A stretch of DNA of 64,000 nucleotides from Paraspadella gotoi (taxonomy: Eukaryota; Chaetognatha), in NCBI GenBank assembly GCA_051294375.1, contig CM119263.1, positions 29,522,186 through 29,586,185 on the forward strand, written 5' to 3'. Numbering within the stretch: position 1 is the first letter of the stretch; each line of letters opens with the position of its first letter. A model generated the notes under the pieces. That model was not told the DNA's origin and ran no database searches. It saw only the letters and a list, made by a program, of their open reading frames with translations. Both the position numbers and the translations under genes were made by a program. This document shows positions 1 to 10,605 of the stretch, piece after piece.

Positions 1-43
<43 letters not shown>
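1..43. repeat. (AG)n microsatellite
   Basis: A pure AG dinucleotide tract begins at the window edge, so its true length is unknown. Confidence 0.97.
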
Positions 44-46
<3 letters not shown>

Positions 47-1018
47 AAAACAAAAAAGAGGTAATATTTCATATTTGGCGTCAAATCCCTGATTCGTCGT
101 GCGGGTCAACATTTCGGCGACAAATGAGTTGCGAACGAGGAAAGGAAAGGAAAGTGGAGGAAAGAAAAGAAAAAAGGAAAAAAGGGAAAAAGGGAAAGTA
201 ATGGAGATAAAGGAATGAAATAAAAAATCAAAGACAAAGGAACAAGAGTAGGAAAATAAAATTTAAAAAAAAAACATGAGCATTAAAGCGGAACAAGGTA
301 AAAACTAAGAGTTCTGTAATATAAATAACGTTAGAGCATTCAGTGGGATAACGAAGTTAAAAAATAAATCGAGATTTTATGTATAGTTAATAACATAGAA
401 ACATTTAAAGGTTATCGTATTTACTATAAATCATAAAATTTTTTTTTCATCATTGAAATATTGAAAAACGAATAATACTTTGTGTAAACAACTTTTTATG
501 AGCTATCTGAATCCGTTCTTAAAAAATAAAATAATTTTTTTTTCATTGATAAATATTTAAATGCTTCAACGTTATACTGTACTTCACTAGGTAAAAAAGT
601 GAGAGTAAATATTGATTAAGTATATCACAGTTGAATAAAACGCGGAAACATAAAATGATTAAGAGGATTCCGGAAGAGGAAGAAGACTGGAACGATTTCG
701 AACAGGATTTTCGAAGCCAAATCCTGTCTACTTACTTAAGTGATATAATGGACAAATGAATTTTATATTACAGAACTCCTAATGATAAAAAGTGATAAAT
801 TTTGAACCACCTTAATGAGGAACGAAAGAAATAAAAAGATACCAAAGGTAAAGTCTTCGAATCAGTTTTAAGACTTTTTCTTTCTTTTTTCTTTTTCTTA
901 TTTCTTTATCTTTCTTTCTCTTCTTCTTTCTATCATTTTCCTTTTCTCAAATCGAATCCTCTACTTCTGACCTTTGACCTCGTCCCCCGACCTCAATCAC
1001 GGCGACATCTTTGCCGCC

Positions 1019-1020
<2 letters not shown>
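44..1020. other. AT-rich non-coding stretch, nothing recognised
   Basis: The sequence is AT-rich with short homopolymers. A purine-rich part lies at about 145-260 and a T/C-rich part at about 870-950. I see no open frame longer than about 60 codons, no splice-bounded exon and no RNA gene. Confidence 0.6.
968..980 (-). promoter_or_regulatory. Perfect DR1 nuclear-receptor-like site
   Basis: The minus strand reads AGGTCA, one A, AGGTCA, which is the consensus direct repeat bound by HNF4, RXR and COUP-TF type receptors. No gene is visible nearby, so function is unproven; a chance origin in repeat-rich DNA is possible. Confidence 0.25.

Positions 1021-1022
<2 letters not shown>

Positions 1023-1072
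<50 letters not shown>
1023..1072. repeat. (CT)n microsatellite
   Basis: An uninterrupted CT tract of about 50 bases. Confidence 0.97.
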
Positions 1073-1074
<2 letters not shown>

Positions 1075-1285
1075 ATCAAATCGGAGATCTAACAGGATCT
1101 AAAAAAAGGTCCATCTCCTGACCCTTTCGTTTAAACCACAAAAGATTCCCTTTTGTTGAAAATCTTTTTTGCTCAAACGAGGTCAAAGACAAAAAGCGAC
1201 ATCTAGTGTTAAACAAATCATATACGTATGAGAAGATAAAAAGATATAGATAGACATTTTACAGTTATCTAATTGTTTACATTTT

Positions 1286-1500
1286 ATTTAATTGGTACTA
1301 CCAATATAAATATTTTTCATTCATTCAATAAATAAGCTATCCCTTTTAGAAGATAATATTGCAGGATCCTGGAAGCTTTTCATCAAGACTCTCTCACGGT
1401 CTAATTTATTAAAACCCAGAATGCTTGGTCTCCAGAACAATGAAGTGGTAGATATTATGTTTATTGTCTAATTGCATAAAAGGACCACTCTCTTAAATAC
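1286..1500 (+). mobile_element. Dispersed repeat R1, copy A
   Basis: This copy begins with the terminal motif AATTGGTACTACCAATATAA and continues through AATAAATAAGCTATC. It then shares about 130 further bases with copy B, in inverted orientation at 2890-3126, including CATCAAGACTCTCTCAC, TGAAGTGGTA and ATAAAAGGACCA. Other ends of the same family lie near 49.8, 56.2 and 62.6 kb. No coding capacity is seen. The family is unidentified; a TIR DNA transposon or MITE-like element is likely. Confidence 0.65.
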
Positions 1501-1625
1501 AAAGTTAGTAAACACAGACTAAAAACCATAATATATACGAACAAATTACGAAAATTTAGAGTACATTGTGCTGTACTGTAGTTATGGTCGATTTTATTCG
1601 TGTTAATCAATTTTGCTCGGTCAGA

Positions 1626-1817
1626 CACAACAACAACAACGACGACGACGACAACTACGACGACAGTGAGGAAGACAATCGAGCCTAAGAGAAGGAACAA
1701 TAACCAGGGCACTGAATATATAGTCGCCATTAATTCCCGAACCGTAAAAACGAGACAGAAGCATCCGACTCTGTAAAAAAAAAGAGGGAAACTCGACAGA
1801 CTGAACAGACAGAAGGA

Positions 1818-1857
<40 letters not shown>

Positions 1858-1859
1858 TT
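1626..1859. repeat. (AAC)n and (GAC)n trinucleotide tracts
   Basis: AAC and GAC triplets occur at about 1626-1666, and a purer (GAC)n tract at about 1817-1858. Between them the DNA is unique. Confidence 0.85.
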
Positions 1860-1925
1860 TGACCGACAACGAGATTTTCTCTTTTCGATATTGAAGAGAT
1901 GGGAGACAAGGAGGGGTGGAGGAGG

Positions 1926-1935
1926 NNNNNNNNNN

Positions 1936-1967
<32 letters not shown>

Positions 1968-1993
1968 CAGTGGGAGGAGGAGGAGGAGGAGGA
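1926..1993. repeat. 10-N gap followed by (GA)n and (GGA)n
   Basis: Ten N at 1926-1935 sit directly against (GA)n to about 1963. A short (GGA)n tract follows. The gap is clearly caused by the repeat. Confidence 0.9.
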
Positions 1994-2332
1994 GAAATAA
2001 CGAATTATGTCAGTTTAGTTTTCACAAGTCATTTAGGATTTAGCAGGAGTCATTATAATTTATATGACATACATATTCGTTGTTCTGGGGAAAACACGTA
2101 ACATAGTAGAATATAAGTAAAATTTTTTTTCTTCAAAGTCATGGATTAACCTATATGTTGAGAATGTTAAAGTTACTCGTGTAATTTTATTAATAAATTA
2201 ATCAAATAGTTAATTGCTGCAGATTATATCGCGGGTCCTCATCGACGCCGCATTGTCGTTGTAATGTCACCGCGAAAACGCTCTTTTGGCACGGCTGGTG
2301 ACGCCGTCCTGATCCCGCTCTGACCCCGCGAT
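1994..2332. other. Unique DNA, nothing recognised
   Basis: AT-rich to about 2220, then more GC-rich. No exon or RNA gene can be supported. Confidence 0.5.
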
Positions 2333-2407
2333 GGAACCGGCTTGGCACCGCAATCGCTCTGCAATGGAACCGGCGTGGCACCGGCGTGGCACCGGCGTGG
2401 CACCGGA
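2333..2407. repeat. GC-rich minisatellite, 11-bp unit
   Basis: At least four near-perfect copies of GGCACCGGCGT are preceded by degenerate copies that read GGAACCGGCTT and similar. Confidence 0.85.
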
Positions 2408-2497
2408 CTTTTATCGTCTTTGAATAATCGCCGAATCAGCGTTGAGGGCAGGTGACGTCACGTGACCTCGAGGGAAGATGAAGTTTGTTTGATCGTC

Positions 2498-2699
2498 GTC
2501 ATCATCATCATCATCTTCATCATCATCATCATCATTATCATAATCATGCATCATAAGCATCGTCCAATCATCATCATCATCATCATCATTATCATCATCA
2601 TTATCATAAGCATCGTCATCATCATCATTATCATAAGCATCGTCATCATCATCATCATCATCATTAGCATCGTCATCATCATCATCATCATCATCATCC
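2498..2699. repeat. (ATC)n compound microsatellite with GCATCG interruptions
   Basis: About 200 bases of CAT/ATC triplets are interrupted regularly by CATAAGCATCGT and TTAGCATCGT. The regular spacing of the interruptions gives a higher-order period of about 35-40 bases. Long frames across it are repeat artefacts. Confidence 0.95.
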
Positions 2700-2889
2700 C
2701 GTTTTCATCATTTTCCTCTTCCTTTTTTTCTTCCTCTTCTCAATTCTCACCTCATATCAACTGACAGTTGTGAGCTGTTATCTTATTTTCTCAACCGACA
2801 CGTTACCAGTTTTATTGCTTTACCTTTATCAAAAACATTATTCCATGTTACATGTTTTATTCTATCATCAATACTACTTAACTCTTTAA

Positions 2890-3126
2890 TTAAACTACGG
2901 GAATGGTCCTTTATACAATTGAAACATTCTTTGAAATACCACTTCATTTTGGTACTCTGGGAACGAATAAACGAGACTGTGAGAGAGTCTTGATTGCAAG
3001 CTGGTTATTATCTTGTAAGTGTGACGGAGGCCCTCAGCCACCATAGTCCGTCTGAAATCAGGGGCAAGATAGCGTATTTATGAAATGAATGGATAATTTT
3101 ATATTGGTTGTACGAATTTCATAATA
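2890..3126 (-). mobile_element. Dispersed repeat R1, copy B
   Basis: Reading the minus strand from 3126 gives the R1 terminus: TATGAAATTCGTACAACC, then CCATTCATTTCATAAATAC, then GCTATCTTGCCCCTGA. Further in it aligns to copy A at 1286-1500 and to the element at 62516-62736. Copies A and B face each other about 1.4 kb apart. Confidence 0.7.
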
Positions 3127-3294
3127 TGCTAATAAGTTTACCAATTACGAGAGATCTTAACTCACTTCAGCTATCCGCTATCACTCTCTACACTGTGTAA
3201 AATCTTGAAGAGACAATAATAACTGTTATGAGTTAGTGACAGAACCGTTCAATATAAGCAGTCCCTGAGCTTCGGATCAGGCTGTAACACCGTG

Positions 3295-3370
3295 TTAGAG
3301 GCGGGTTAAGCCCCGTCCCTCTTAACTGCTAGGCAAATGTCTTGCCTCCTGCACCAATGGCCGCTGATGA
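3295..3370 (-). repeat. tRNA-like relic (probable SINE head)
   Basis: The minus strand contains TGGTGCAGGAGG, a full match to the RNA polymerase III A box (TRGYNNARNNGG). At the spacing found in real tRNAs (T8 to T54 about 47 nt) lies a degenerate B box, GGGCTTAACCCG. The stems are poor, so this is a relic or a SINE and not a working tRNA. Confidence 0.4.
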
Positions 3371-3597
3371 AACGAATGGTGGATTTTAGTCCACCATAAT
3401 CTAAACTTTCACATACTTTTATAATTTTCTCAACCTTTCAACTCCTTAACCCTAATCTGATACGAACATACGCGCGGCCGAGATGGGACGACTCCAGTGG
3501 CAGAGGCTCTTGTCACGGCCGAATTTCGTTACGGCGTAGCGAGGCCGAGACGGGTCAACGGCCTACCGGGCGGGGCACGGCCGGGGCTGAGGATGAC

Positions 3598-3598
<1 letters not shown>

Positions 3599-3640
<42 letters not shown>
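3599..3640. repeat. (CT)n microsatellite
   Basis: A CT tract of about 40 bases inside a GC-rich stretch (3470-3680). That stretch has a 105-codon frame on the plus strand, which I read as a repeat artefact. Confidence 0.95.
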
Positions 3641-3642
<2 letters not shown>

Positions 3643-3818
3643 AGCTTCGGGGCTTCGACTCCCGCCCACGATTGTAAATATTATGAAGGTCATTTCGAGA
3701 CTTTTTTTCTTTTCCCTATTTTTCTTTTTTTTCGGTTTTGTCCTCAAGGTGACGTGGGGTCAAGGAATTCTTTCCTCTCTAATATTGGGTCTGTCACGCG
3801 GGAGCGTTGACTGATGAG

Positions 3819-3934
<116 letters not shown>

Positions 3935-4019
3935 ATATTAAAAGATGCCCATGAAAGCAAGCTTCCAAGCAAGCAAGCGTTAGCGATTGTGACAGAGAGC
4001 GAGATGAAACGATAGAGAG

Positions 4020-4235
4020 CGATCAACTCTTCCTCTTTATGGAATTAATGCCAAAATCCCCACTAATTTGTTTAATTCAAGTTTTTTTAAGGATCCCCGG
4101 AAATGATTTAAATTTTAATTAATTTTATTTTTATTATAAACGTTATTTTAATTCCTTTTCATGTATTAATTTCGTCTCTTTCCTTTTTTATTTTTCGCCT
4201 ACATGAGTTCTTGTTTATCTTAAGAGAAGCCATTG
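4020..4235. other. AT-rich DNA, nothing recognised
   Basis: No exon, RNA gene or repeat seen. Confidence 0.5.
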
Positions 4236-4242
4236 GTTCCGC

Positions 4243-4290
4243 CTTAAATGGGTCTCTGCTTAAATGGGTCTCTGCTTAAATGGGTCTCTG
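4243..4290. repeat. Tandem repeat, 16 bp x 3
   Basis: Three exact copies of CTTAAATGGGTCTCTG. Confidence 0.97.
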
Positions 4291-4439
4291 CTTGCCCTTC
4301 CCGAACCCGCGGAGCCGGCGAAGCCCGTGCCCGACCGGTTGGGTCGATGGAGATTGGAAGCCCGACGCCAAGAGACGGGCAACTTCGGGCGAAGGGACAA
4401 GGAGAGCGAGTCGTGATGACTGAAAGATTGTCCGCTTCT

Positions 4440-4740
4440 TAAGACTGGTTGTCGAATGATAGCTTCGAGTTGCCCGACTTTGGTTGGGAAGCGGTAGCCC
4501 AAATATGCGGCCGGTTGCCCGATTGGCCTAATGTCGCCCGACTGGGAAGTGGTTATCTGATTGGGCTATGTTGGCTCGACTGGGATGCGGTTATCTGATT
4601 GGGTTAGGGTCGGCCAATCGGGCGATGGTTGCCCGTCTGGGACACAGTTGTACGATTGGTCTGTGTTGATTCGGCGCCCTTCTGGTACGCAGTTGCCCTA
4701 TTCGGCTGCGTTGACTCGACTGGGCCCCTGCTGCCCGACC
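4440..4740. repeat. Degenerate GC-rich minisatellite, unit about 40 bp
   Basis: Blocks such as GCCCGACTGGGAAG, GGTTATCTGATTGGG and TGACTCGACTGGGC recur with drift. The repeat probably begins weakly near 4300. No coding signal. Confidence 0.7.
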
Positions 4741-4804
4741 TCAACGACATAAAACTCTGGAAACAACATTTATCGTTTCTGTTTCTCGGATGAGAAAGGA
4801 GGAC

Positions 4805-5440
4805 GAGAAGAAGAGAGAGGGGGGAAGAGAAGGAAGGAGGGAGAGGGGGGGAGGGGGGGGAGGAGGGAGAGGGGGAGAGGAGGAGGAGAGAGAGAAGGAG
4901 GAGGGAGAGGGGGAGAAGGAGGAGGGAGAGGGGAGAGAAGGAGGGAGGAGAGAAGAGGAGGGAAGGAGGAGGGAGAGGGGGAGAGAAGGAGGAGGGAGAA
5001 GAGGAGGGAAGGAGGAGGGAGAGGGGAGAGAAGGAGGAGGGAGAAGAGAGGAAGGAGGAGGGAAGGGGGAGAGAAGGAGGAGGGAGAGGGGGAGAGAAGG
5101 AGGAGGGAGAAGAGAAGGGAAGGAGGAGGGAGAGGGGGAGAGAAGGAGGAGGGAAGGGGGAGAGAAGGAGGAGGGAGAAGAGGAGGGAAGAGGAGGGAGA
5201 GGGGGAGAGAAGGAGGAGGGAGAAGAGGAGGGAAGGAGGAGGGAGAGGGGAGAGAAGGAGGAGGGAGAGGGGGAGAGAAGGAGGAGGGAGAGGGGGAGAG
5301 AAGGAGGAGAGAGAGGGGGAGAGAAGGAGGAGGGAGAGGGGGAGAGAAGGAGGAGGGGAAGTGGAGGAGAGGAGGGGGAGGGGAAGGGAGAAGGGAGAGA
5401 GGAGAGAGGGGAGGAGGAAGGGGTAAGAGGAAGAGAGGGA
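4805..5440 (+). repeat. Polypurine minisatellite (GGGAGAGGGGGAGAGAAGGA-like)
   Basis: The + strand is purine-only from about 4805 to about 5358, then purine-rich to 5440. It is built of drifting copies of a 20-28 bp unit. A 221-codon frame of Gly, Glu and Arg across it is a compositional artefact. A mirror-like polypurine tract of this length could form triplex (H-) DNA. Confidence 0.9.
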
Positions 5441-5593
5441 GGAACTGGGACGTGAGAAGGAATAGGGACTGGGACGGTGGTGAATAAAAGGAGGTGATTC
5501 TAATATTTATTTTTATATTACTGATACTGAGGCTGTGGATAAAACCTGAAGCATTTCAAGAAGAGAAGAGAGAGAAGGGGAGAGAGAAGGAGA

Positions 5594-5594
<1 letters not shown>

Positions 5595-5640
<46 letters not shown>

Positions 5641-5672
5641 AGAGAAGAAGAGAGAGAGAGAGAGAGAGAGAT
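5595..5672. repeat. (GA)n microsatellite
   Basis: Two GA tracts are separated by an AGAGAAGAAG patch. Confidence 0.95.
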
Positions 5673-5741
5673 TAGTCCTTTGACACCGAAACTGTATTCT
5701 CGACAGATCCGCCGCTTTGTTCTTTGATCTCAAAGTCGAAG

Positions 5742-5743
5742 CT

Positions 5744-5793
<50 letters not shown>

Positions 5794-5795
5794 CT
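5742..5795. repeat. (TCG)n microsatellite
   Basis: About 50 bases of a CpG-containing triplet. A second, shorter (TCG)n tract occupies about 6023-6051. Confidence 0.95.
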
Positions 5796-6219
5796 CATTG
5801 TCGTCGTTTATATCGTCGTCTTTTTCGACGTCATCTCCCTTACCATTGTCACAGCTATTCGGTGTTACAAAAACTGTCAGTGGCGTTTTAGTTTGTGATT
5901 GACATTTCCGATTTCAATTGCATCTTCGTGATCATCTCTCTTCATTTCGTCGTCTTCGTCAGCGACGACGTTAACACCTGCAATGGCGTGAGTTGCACAT
6001 AGCGATGACAATGTCAATTTTGTCGTCGTCGTCGTCGTCGTCGTCGTCGTCTTTTTATGGCTCCAAAATCTCTCACGTTTCTCTTCGATTCTGACCCAAA
6101 TTTTTTAGTGGCGCAATTCCTCTCGCTCTCTATGTTTCTCTCTCGCTCTTTCTTTACCTCATTCTCTTTCTCTTTATCGTAAAATGTAAATCGTAAAACA
6201 AATGATTTCGTTCGATGAG

Positions 6220-6262
6220 GAAGTACAGTAACAGTACAGTAAGTACAGTACAGTAACATCGT
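6220..6262. repeat. ACAGTA short tandem array
   Basis: Repeated TACAGTA / ACAGTA words, about 40 bases. Confidence 0.8.
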
Positions 6263-6389
6263 CTGTCCTTTGCTACAGTAAGATTCCGAAGAATCAACAG
6301 TAAAAACTGACATTTTCTAGAATTTATGACAAAATTGGTGTCAGCGTGGTTTTCTTTGAAGTCCACGTCAAGGGTTGTAAATACGTCAA

Positions 6390-6605
6390 ACATGGATATA
6401 AGTTGCCACAATCCGGAATTAAGTGGCCAAAACGCAGATGTATGCGGATTAAAATGGCCGAAATGCGGATGTAATCGACCACAATGCAAAATGCACATTA
6501 AAGTGGCAACAGTTCGGATGTTGATGGACACAAGGCGAATGCATTAGGCCACAGTGTGGTGTGTAATTGTCAACTGTACAGATGTAAGTGGCCACAATAC
6601 GGAAT
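6390..6605. repeat. Degenerate minisatellite, unit about 24 bp
   Basis: About eight drifting copies of a unit like AAGTGGCCACAATGCGGATG. The short frames on either strand here are by-products. Confidence 0.8.
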
Positions 6606-7260
6606 GTAAATGGTCGACGAAAGAGACGAGGAACATCGTTTCGTAAATAGTCGATGCGTCAGGATTTAAAAGTCAAATTAAATAGACTTAAGTTCGAACT
6701 TGGAACGTCGCAGTGGGAGAAGTCAATAAAATTGAAAATGACTTTGGAGGTCGATCTAAAGCTAAAGAAAAAAAGAGGAATACTGTACGACAAAAAATCC
6801 TGTCGCTTTGATCTTAATTCCGCCTGATTGATCTTTCACTCTCTGCGATCGCCTGTTACCACCGAACGTCCAAGTACCGGATGTTATTGGGCCCTAGGAT
6901 CCGTATGTAACCGGAACCAACAAAGAGACTCCTACCGGAATATAAACTCGCCCCGCGGACGGAGCTGTTGTACATTCGCGGCTGCAGCCCCCGAACCCGC
7001 CTCCGCCCTCCTCCGCCCCCCTCTCTGAGGATGTCGGACGAGGACCAATAAAAGTCGCCTCTAAATAATCTCGATTTACGACGTTTTCCCGCTTTTTGGG
7101 CGGAGGAGAGAGTTCGCTAAAGTGAATCAAAGAGATTATGCAAAGAGATTTATTACATCCGGGAGGGAAGTGAGGGAGTTGATATAATACGGAAACGGAT
7201 CGGGGGAAGGGGTAGGTAAATAAGTTATGTAAAATGTCATAATAGAATTTTGTTTTCGAA
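6606..7260. other. Unique DNA, nothing recognised
   Basis: Mixed composition. The 6940-7030 part is GC-rich and CpG-rich. No exon can be supported. Confidence 0.5.
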
Positions 7261-7289
7261 CGTTATAGTGAGAATTTAAACATGAAGAC

Positions 7290-7447
7290 AGAGAGAGAGA
7301 ATGAGAGAGAGATGAGAGAGAGAGAGAGTCGGTAGTGAGAGAGAGGTAGAGATGAGAGAGTTTTGGCGGGAAAATAGTTCCAGGTTTCGTAACACGCAGG
7401 TGGCGTGAAGTCTGTTAGTTCTTGTTGAACTATGTAAATAACGTGAG

Positions 7448-7502
<55 letters not shown>

Positions 7503-7690
7503 TCTCTCTCTCTCTCTCTCTCTTTCTCTCTGTTCTATCGCTCCAAAACTTTGCTCCCGCCACAACAATGACAAACGATTGGAACACGTCGCGTCGCGTC
7601 GTCCGTCGTCGCGTCGTCGTCGTCGTCGTCGTCTCATCGTCGTCGTTGTCATCGCTCGTTTCACGTGTCGTCGTCGTCCGTGTCGTGGGT
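7290..7690. repeat. (GA)n/(TC)n and (CGT)n cluster
   Basis: GA tracts lie at about 7291-7365, TC tracts at about 7450-7530, and CGT-rich DNA with GCGTCGTCGT words at about 7586-7680. A poly-A patch follows at 7747-7780. Confidence 0.9.
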
Positions 7691-7780
7691 GGATCGAGAC
7701 ACGAAGAGATTGACGCGCTCAGTGCGGATCCGGCTAAAATTCTCTGAAAAAAAAAAACCATAAAAAAAAAAAAAAAAACA

Positions 7781-8040
7781 AAAAAACAACTGAACTTCAA
7801 TTCTTTCAAAGTTTATATATATAATTTTCATATAATATTTTCATTTATTTATAATTTCATAACAATTTTCGTATTAATTTTTTTATAAAAATCGTGATAC
7901 AGTAGTTAAAAATGTATATCATTTGTTTATTTGTTTTGCGACTTAGGTAAAAATTGTTCCATTGTTTAAGGCAAGACGAACGACCGACCGACCGACCTAC
8001 AGACCGAATGTCATCGTTTGAAAAATCGAGAGACAGAAGA
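7781..8040. other. AT-rich DNA, nothing recognised
   Basis: Contains a short (GACC)n patch near 7981-7996. Confidence 0.5.
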
Positions 8041-8044
8041 GAGA

Positions 8045-8078
8045 GGAGGAGGAGGAGGAGGAGGAGGAGGAGGAGGAT
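8045..8078. repeat. (GGA)n microsatellite
   Basis: About 34 bases of GGA triplets. T/C-rich DNA with no gene follows to 8330. Confidence 0.95.
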
Positions 8079-8460
8079 TAGGGGGGGCGGGATCGAAATG
8101 CAAAACGATACGTAGGTGGGCGGGAGACAGGATAGGGACTTACAATTGTGTCATCTCTGGATCTCTTTATCATTTTTTCTATCGTTAGCTCTATTAACTT
8201 TCACACTAATTTCACATCTCTTCTCTCATCTCTCCGGGATCTCCAATCAAAGTCTTATTCAACTTTGTCATCTCCTCTTTCTCTTCATCATTTTTCTCTT
8301 CATTCCTTCCATCATACAGTAAGAGGAGGAGTAAGAGGAGGAGTAGCCGGAAGAGGAGCAAGGTGTCTCTGAAAAACAGGAGTGTATTTACAAGTAAATG
8401 AGGAGCATGAAATCATGATTTTATTGGTAAGTTCGTGCAAGTATGTCATCCTTCAGAATC

Positions 8461-8672
8461 GCTTCCCCCGGGGGCGGTGCTGGGGGCGGCCCCGCGGGTG
8501 GCTCCGCGGGGCGGCCCCGAGGGGCAGGAAATCTTTACGTGCCTAGGGGCGGCCCCCTGTAGCCTCTTTTTTGGAGCCCCAAGGGGCCACTCCAGGGGAA
8601 TTCCCCAGGGGCTAGAAAACCTTGCCCCTGGGGCTACCCCCAGGGGGATGGATTCCTGCCCCCTGGAACGGC
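8461..8672. repeat. GC-rich palindromic repeat R2, copy 1
   Basis: About 210 bases built from words such as CCCCTGGGGC, GGGGCGGCCCC and CCCCAGGGGG, each nearly its own reverse complement. It stands out sharply from AT-rich flanks. A second copy lies at 11529-11767. The frames across it are not convincing proteins. Confidence 0.75.
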
Positions 8673-8919
8673 TCTCTCTCCCTCCTATCTCTCTTTCCCT
8701 CTACTCTCTCTTTCTCCCTCTCTCTCTCTCTCTTTCTCTATCTTATTTTCTATTTTCATCTTTCATTACAATAAATAAAAGATAAAAAATAAAGAAAAGA
8801 TAAAAAAGATAAAAGATAAAGATAAATATAAAGATAAAAATAATATTTTTCACTTCAATTAATCAATCAATGAACCAATAGCTGCACCAATACCAACTTG
8901 TATATTTTCGTCACCTTGC
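8673..8919. other. CT-rich then AT-rich DNA
   Basis: A (CT)n-like tract lies near 8715-8735, then GATAAA-rich DNA. Nothing else recognised. Confidence 0.6.
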
Positions 8920-9412
8920 ATAATTTAGTCAATGACATAATTTGGTCAACTGACTTAAATTGTCAACTATATATTATTTAATCAACTTAAAATTGGTGTA
9001 AACTTTTATAGATTTTGGTTAAACTTTCATAATTTTGGTAATTTTTTTTAATTTAGTTAACTTGCTTAATTTGGTTAACCTTCATAATTGGCTAAATTTT
9101 ATAATTTGGTAAACTTTAATAATTTGGTAAACTTTTCATAATTTTGGTAAACTTTCATATTTGGTAAACTTTCATAATTTAATCAATTTACACAATTAAA
9201 TCAACTCCCATAATTTGGTCAACTTGCATAATTTGGTCAATTTCATAGATGTCAATTGTCATTAAATTGGTTCAACTGGATAAATTGGTTAATTTGCTTA
9301 ATTTAGTCAACAGTCATAATTTGGTCAACTTGCATAATTTTGGTCAATTATGATAATTTGGTACAACTTGGAAATTTGGTCAAATTAATTAATTTGGTCA
9401 ACAATCAACTTA
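8920..9412. repeat. AT-rich minisatellite, unit about 17-19 bp
   Basis: About 25 drifting copies of a unit like TAATTTGGTCAACTTGCA. Each copy carries the word GGTCAA or GGTAAA. Confidence 0.85.
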
Positions 9413-10270
9413 ACAATTAGCTAATTAATAATTTTATCCGATAGAAATAAAAAAGAAGAGAGAAATAGAGTGCAAAAAATTTTTAATAATGTTCAAGTAA
9501 AAGTAACTTTTGTTTTTCCATTATAAACTTACTTTCATTTTTCTACCCACACACAAAATTTTATCTTAAAAAATTTATAGAATAAAGATGGTTTTAATTT
9601 TTTAATTCACTTATAAAAATAATTAATTAAAAAATATTTAATTGATTATATTAATATCAGTTCTTTAAGTCCATCCCATATTAGCATTAAACTCCAATTA
9701 TTCGTGATTAAATGGATTGGAATAAAATTTTGTGTGTGGTAGAAAAGTATGTGATTGAGCTAAATATAAAGTTTTGCTCACTCTCTCTCTCAAATTGTAG
9801 CCTCTACTTAACACGTGAGTTCATCTTAAGCAATCTACAAACTGACGATTATTAATTACAAATCTTAAATAAAATAAATTTATTTTACGAGTAGAAACTC
9901 GTTTAATGTTGATGATAGTTTTATTGTTTTTTGGGGACTCCATAATTCACTAAGTAGGTCTGTCATCACTGCCCATTATTTGTTGGTGATTTATTTAATT
10001 TCTTTTTAAACATCAAATTATGAATATTTTTTTTAAAATTTATCTCTCTATCAGTCTATCAGTATGTCCATCCAACAAAAAAGAAAGAAAAAAAAATTAA
10101 AAAAAGAAAGATAAAAAAAAGACAAAAAAAGAAGACAAATGACTGATTAGCTTTTACTACTAAATTTGTGTGCTACGTCCCTACATTGTTTGTTTAAAAC
10201 TTGTTCTATATCTTTTTAACTGAAATAAAATAATTGGGTTAAAAAATACAAATATTATAATTTTTAGATA
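9413..10270. other. AT-rich DNA, nothing recognised
   Basis: About 860 bases with no open frame of interest. A purine-rich patch lies at 10077-10137. Confidence 0.55.
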
Positions 10271-10275
10271 AATAT

Positions 10276-10605
10276 GTGGATATCCCGTCTCCACCACGCC
10301 GCCACAATGACTCCCCTGTCTCCACTCAACGAGACAGGCGGAGACCCTTGCGCAGGCAATGGGCAGACGATGCCTCTCCTTCACCTGTAGCAACTCATTT
10401 CCTTTCTCTGTGGAGTGAGCGCCGCCCAAAGCGACGGCTGCAGGAGGAAGGAGAGTCCACCACTCCTGTCGCAAAAGCGGCAAGAATGGAAAGCCGCCCA
10501 CCTCACTGTCAGCAGGCGAGAAGAGGGCAGTCGGCAGGCGTACCAGGCCAGAAGAGACATCAGAGTAGCCTTGGGTATCTTCCCGCAAGGAAGCCTCCCT
10601 AACGC
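10276..10605 (+). CDS. Possible degraded retroelement ORF in a GC-rich block
   Basis: A 108-codon ATG frame rich in Arg, Pro, Ser and Gln sits in a GC-rich island with AT-rich flanks on both sides. The start has a basic, proline-rich stretch (PPRRHND, then RDRRRPLRRQ), of the kind seen at the front of retroelement nucleic-acid-binding proteins. No zinc knuckle, protease or reverse transcriptase motif is visible. The opposite strand is also open over most of the block, so coding is uncertain. A hammerhead-ribozyme core lies about 540 bases downstream, which would suit a Penelope-like or other ribozyme-bearing retroelement, but the link is only positional. It could equally be a random open frame in GC-rich DNA. 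Confidence 0.2.

Noticed and set aside
2498-2702. CRISPR-like array from the regular interruptions in (ATC)n
   Set aside because: The spacers are themselves ATC repeats; this is a compound microsatellite in eukaryotic DNA.
3366-3380. CTGATGAAACG as a hammerhead core
   Set aside because: No stem II hairpin lies between CTGATGA and a GAAA, unlike at 11140.
4790-5455. 221-codon frame of Gly, Glu and Arg on the plus strand
   Set aside because: It is the translation of a purine-only minisatellite; any frame of such DNA stays open because stop codons containing T cannot occur.
7276-7809. 177-codon minus-strand frame
   Set aside because: Composed of GA-tract Arg/Glu repeats and CGT-tract Thr/Asp/Arg repeats with no recognisable domain.
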